A DNA stretch of 16,775 nt from Chrysochromulina tobinii. Its lineage: Eukaryota; Haptophyta; Prymnesiales; Chrysochromulinaceae. The number at the start of each line of letters is the position of its first letter. Within the stretch, counting starts at the first letter, position 1. The notes below the pieces were generated by a model. It searched no databases, was not told where the DNA came from, and saw only the letters and a list, made by a program, of their open reading frames with translations. Positions 15,039-16,775 of the stretch are shown here, piece by piece. The stretch covers positions 1 through 16,775 of the forward strand of contig JWZX01001245.1 in the NCBI GenBank assembly GCA_001275005.1. The letters are read 5' to 3'. The translations under genes and the position numbers were made by a program.

Positions 15039-15959
15039 ATGGCGTTTTTCGAAAATGCAGGAGTGAGGCTGGAGTACCGATGTAGCGGCGGCTGCGGCGG
15101 TCGGGACCCACACGTTACAAGCGGTGGTAAAGCGCGTGGCTGTCCTGTAACGTCAGCGCTCACCACGACGTTTTTTTCTACTGTAAAGGGACGACCCGCG
15201 AGGGTAGGCTGTGTCTCCACGGGACCTCCGGGCAATAACAGTGCGGTACCGGAAGCACCGGTTGTCGCGTGCGTCGTGTTTGTTCACGTTCACGCAACAA
15301 ACAAGACCCAGAAACTGCCCATGGCTCACGAGCACTGCATGCTCTGGGCCAAGCTTCGCGAGTGCGATCACAACGCAGAGGCCATGCGGGCCATCTGCAG
15401 GCCGGCTTGCGTCACGGCACAATCCGGCCACCTGCCAATGCTCCCATACGCTTTGCATGATCTGATGACGATTCCGCCAACCGCTAGCGTTGAGCTAAAG
15501 AGCGACATGACGAGCGCGTTGTGCACGCTTTCGCACAGCCCCGACCAGGGGGCATCTTGGATGATGGATCGACCGTCTGGTCTGGAAGCTGTCGACCAGA
15601 ACGGGATGGTGCAAGTCATTTTGATAACGTCGTGCATTAAGTACGAATTACGCGCTGACGGGCAGACCAGGATCATCAAAACAAACTCGCGTACTGGCGT
15701 ACCGCGCGTGTCCAACCCGCAGGAGAAAATGCAGCCGAGCGAAGAGTACATTAGCTGGCAGCCGCATAAGCTCGCCCAATTCGCCCAGCTACTGCTCGCC
15801 AAGCGCTTCACCCCTTTGGAATCCTTCATCGCCGTTCTCTTGGCCGTGTGCGCCTTTGTAGCTACGGCCCTAATGCGGCACCGCATCGCGAACCCAGCCT
15901 CAGGCAGTCTCGGGTCAAAGAGGATCGCACAGGGCAAGCCCAAGGCGCATCGGCATTAG
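15039..15959 (+). CDS. ShKT-like, single-pass membrane protein (possibly truncated)
   Basis: 306 aa to a TAG at 15957. The ATG has a strong context (GCAAGATGG). A short hydrophobic run before TNKT (APVVACVVFVHVHA, about 74-87) could be a signal or anchor. Residues 100-124 follow the ShKT spacing: C100, then WA at 103-104, C109, N112, M116, C120 and C124. The first and last cysteines of the usual six are not evident, so the domain is incomplete. ShKT modules are common in non-toxic secreted and ER proteins of algae, including fused to prolyl hydroxylases; nothing here indicates a toxin. A helix at about 260-279 (FIAVLLAVCAFVATAL) is followed by a basic tail (HRIANPASG and on). The 120-residue middle is unfamiliar. 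The start is only 23 nt after the oxygenase stop, so residues 1-70 may not be real. The frame continues beyond the TAG. Confidence 0.55.
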   Translation: MAFFENAGVRLEYRCSGGCGGRDPHVTSGGKARGCPVTSALTTTFFSTVKGRPARVGCVSTGPPGNNSAVPEAPVVACVVFVHVHATNKTQKLPMAHEHCMLWAKLRECDHNAEAMRAICRPACVTAQSGHLPMLPYALHDLMTIPPTASVELKSDMTSALCTLSHSPDQGASWMMDRPSGLEAVDQNGMVQVILITSCIKYELRADGQTRIIKTNSRTGVPRVSNPQEKMQPSEEYISWQPHKLAQFAQLLLAKRFTPLESFIAVLLAVCAFVATALMRHRIANPASGSLGSKRIAQGKPKAHRH

Positions 15960-16568
15960 TTAGAAGCGGAGCACCAACGTGCTCAGGCAAGGGGCAGGGA
16001 GGCTCAGGGCTCGACGGCGGTTGGCCGCCCGCCGCTGCCTGCGCCTAAAGCTTCCTCCAAAGCCGCGACGGTGGGGTCTGTGTCCAGCAGGGAAGCCGCG
16101 ACGTAGGCCAAGTTGGAGGAGTATCCGGCCTCGTCGACCTTGGCCAAGGTGGAAGCGCACGCGACCTATCTCACGTCCTCAGTGCTACTATTCACGATTG
16201 CGGTCCTTATGGTCTCGTTCACCGTTAACTACGTCAAGGGTTTCGTCTTTGGGATCTTATGGTCTCGTTCGCCGTTACCTACGTTAAGGGTTTCGTCTTT
16301 GGGATCTTCTGGTCTCGTTCGCCGTTACCTACGTCAAGGGTTTCGTCTTTGGGATCTTCTGGTCTCGTTCGCCGTTACCTACGTCAAGGGTTTCGTCTTT
16401 GGGATCTTCTGGTCTCGTTCGCCGTTACCTACGTCAAGGGTTTCGTCCCTGGGATAACGTCAAGGGTTTCGTCCCTAAGATTACGTCCTCATCGCAGCGC
16501 TGATCTCGGGCATGTACATCATCGCGGCGGCCGGCATGCAGTTCTTCCTCGCCGCGCGGCACGTTTGA
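15960..16568 (+). CDS. In-frame continuation encoding two more membrane helices, interrupted
   Basis: After the TAG at 15957 the same frame stays open and coding-like (LEAEHQRAQARG, then PPLPAPKASSKAATV) up to a second TAG at 16104. It resumes with AKLEEYPASS and a helix VLLFTIAVLMVSFTV (codons 382-396 counted from 15039). It then enters a 50-bp repeat array with TAA stops at 16455 and 16476, and exits into a second helix (LIAALISGMYIIAAAGMQFF) ending RHV and TGA at 16566. Both TAGs could be 3' splice sites: GCGACG|GTGGGG to GACGTAG|GCCAAG (36 nt) is frame-neutral. An in-frame splice can also remove the array (AAGG|GTTTCG to CCTAAG|ATTACG). Alternatives are a decaying gene or a separate downstream gene lacking its first exon. 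I do not recognise the family. Confidence 0.4.
16211..16483 (+). repeat. 50-bp tandem repeat array, five copies plus a partial
   Basis: Copies start at 16211, 16261, 16311, 16361 and 16411, with a truncated sixth at 16456-16483. Copies 3 and 4 are identical. Copy 1 differs at a few sites (ACCGTTAAC instead of GCCGTTACC). Copy 5 and the partial carry TCGTCCCT instead of TCGTCTTT. The first 25 bp of each unit match the membrane-helix coding sequence (VSFTVNYV). The unit is not a multiple of three, yet the regular copies have no stop in the frame of the flanking gene. Confidence 0.95.
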
Positions 16569-16741
16569 CCTGAAGACGATAATACTGGAGAATACAATGC
16601 AGAGTTGAGACATTGTGAGAGAGAACGGAACGGACCCGCCGCGCACAGCGAGTCGGCAGCCGACGCCACATACAGATGAGGCCGGGCGCCCGGGTAGTCG
16701 ACGGCCTCTTGGGAAGTGACGGGGGTGCTCTATAGAGGGGG

Positions 16742-16760
16742 GGTAATCAAGTTGCCCCGC
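16742..16760 (+). repeat. 19-bp exact repeat, copy 2
   Basis: Identical to 12626-12644, same orientation. It overlaps the start of the terminal palindrome. Confidence 0.7.
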
Positions 16761-16775
16761 GCGCGTAGCGCGCGG
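16757..16775. repeat. GC palindrome at window end
   Basis: CCGCGCGC and GCGCGCGG flank a GTA loop, a perfect 8-bp stem reaching the last base. It may continue beyond the window. Confidence 0.7.

Larger units (their letters stand above)
16569..16775. other. 3' flank of the membrane-protein frame
   Basis: No gene seen. AT-rich sequence with GATAATACTGGAGAATACAATG just after the TGA may be the 3' UTR. The stretch ends with the second 19-bp repeat copy and a palindrome at the window edge. Confidence 0.4.

Noticed and set aside
15368-15943. 191-codon minus-strand frame opposite the ShKT-like gene
   Set aside because: No domain, and the plus strand carries the Cys pattern and membrane helix. It is most likely a shadow.
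15039-16568. Genome-wide TAG reassignment
   Set aside because: No TAG appears in about 3600 codons of the four other genes, so this is kept only as a remote alternative to splicing or decay.
16113-16573. Repeat-encoded proteins in the alternate frames of the 50-bp array
   Set aside because: The array is open in several frames because the unit lacks regular stops. The products are repeat translations, and the 16113 start is a TTG.

Overview
The window looks like nuclear DNA from a GC-rich, intron-poor unicellular alga. A haptophyte is my best guess; another chromist alga or a dinoflagellate is possible. This rests on four things: kilobase-scale uninterrupted reading frames, GT-AG introns of about 100-365 nt, eukaryotic chromatin domains (PWWP, HMG box, MBD-like, DDT, WHIM, SANT/Myb), and a secretory-type 2OG-Fe(II) oxygenase beside an ShKT-like membrane protein. 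There is no operon structure and there are no rRNA or tRNA genes, CRISPR arrays or recognisable transposases.

Layout. Positions 289-4293 (minus) hold a 1334-aa protein with a disordered N-terminal half, a very Gly-rich centre and two copies of an EF-hand-like protist module. It is divergent from 4548-10109 (plus), an 1853-aa chromatin protein. The two share a 254-bp interval carrying a 51-bp tandem repeat that belongs to a dispersed repeat family. The chromatin protein has PWWP, Tudor-like, coiled coil, HMG, MBD-like, HMG, DDT, WHIM, Tudor-like, WSD, Tudor-like and SANT/Myb segments. It resembles an accessory subunit of an ISWI-type remodeller (BAZ/ACF1 or plant RLT/PTM type), but with an unusual set of domains.

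Positions 10110-13768 are mostly non-coding and repeat-rich. They hold one small Cys-rich gene on the minus strand (11350-11928, two exons), which I reconstructed from a 102-nt intron, plus weak candidates and several short repeats and hairpins.

Positions 13769-15015 (plus) encode a two-exon prolyl-4-hydroxylase-like oxygenase with a complete HxD...H...R site. Only 23 nt later a frame opens at 15039 that encodes an ShKT-like segment and a transmembrane helix and meets a TAG at 15957. The same frame then continues in coding-like sequence past a second TAG (16104) into two more transmembrane helices and a TGA at 16566. Five copies of a 50-bp repeat sit inside it. This is either a spliced gene, a decaying gene, or something odder, and it is the most puzzling structure here besides the chromatin protein.

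Functional links: the oxygenase and the ShKT-like membrane protein probably both act in the secretory pathway. The divergent pair may be co-regulated. Everything else stands alone.
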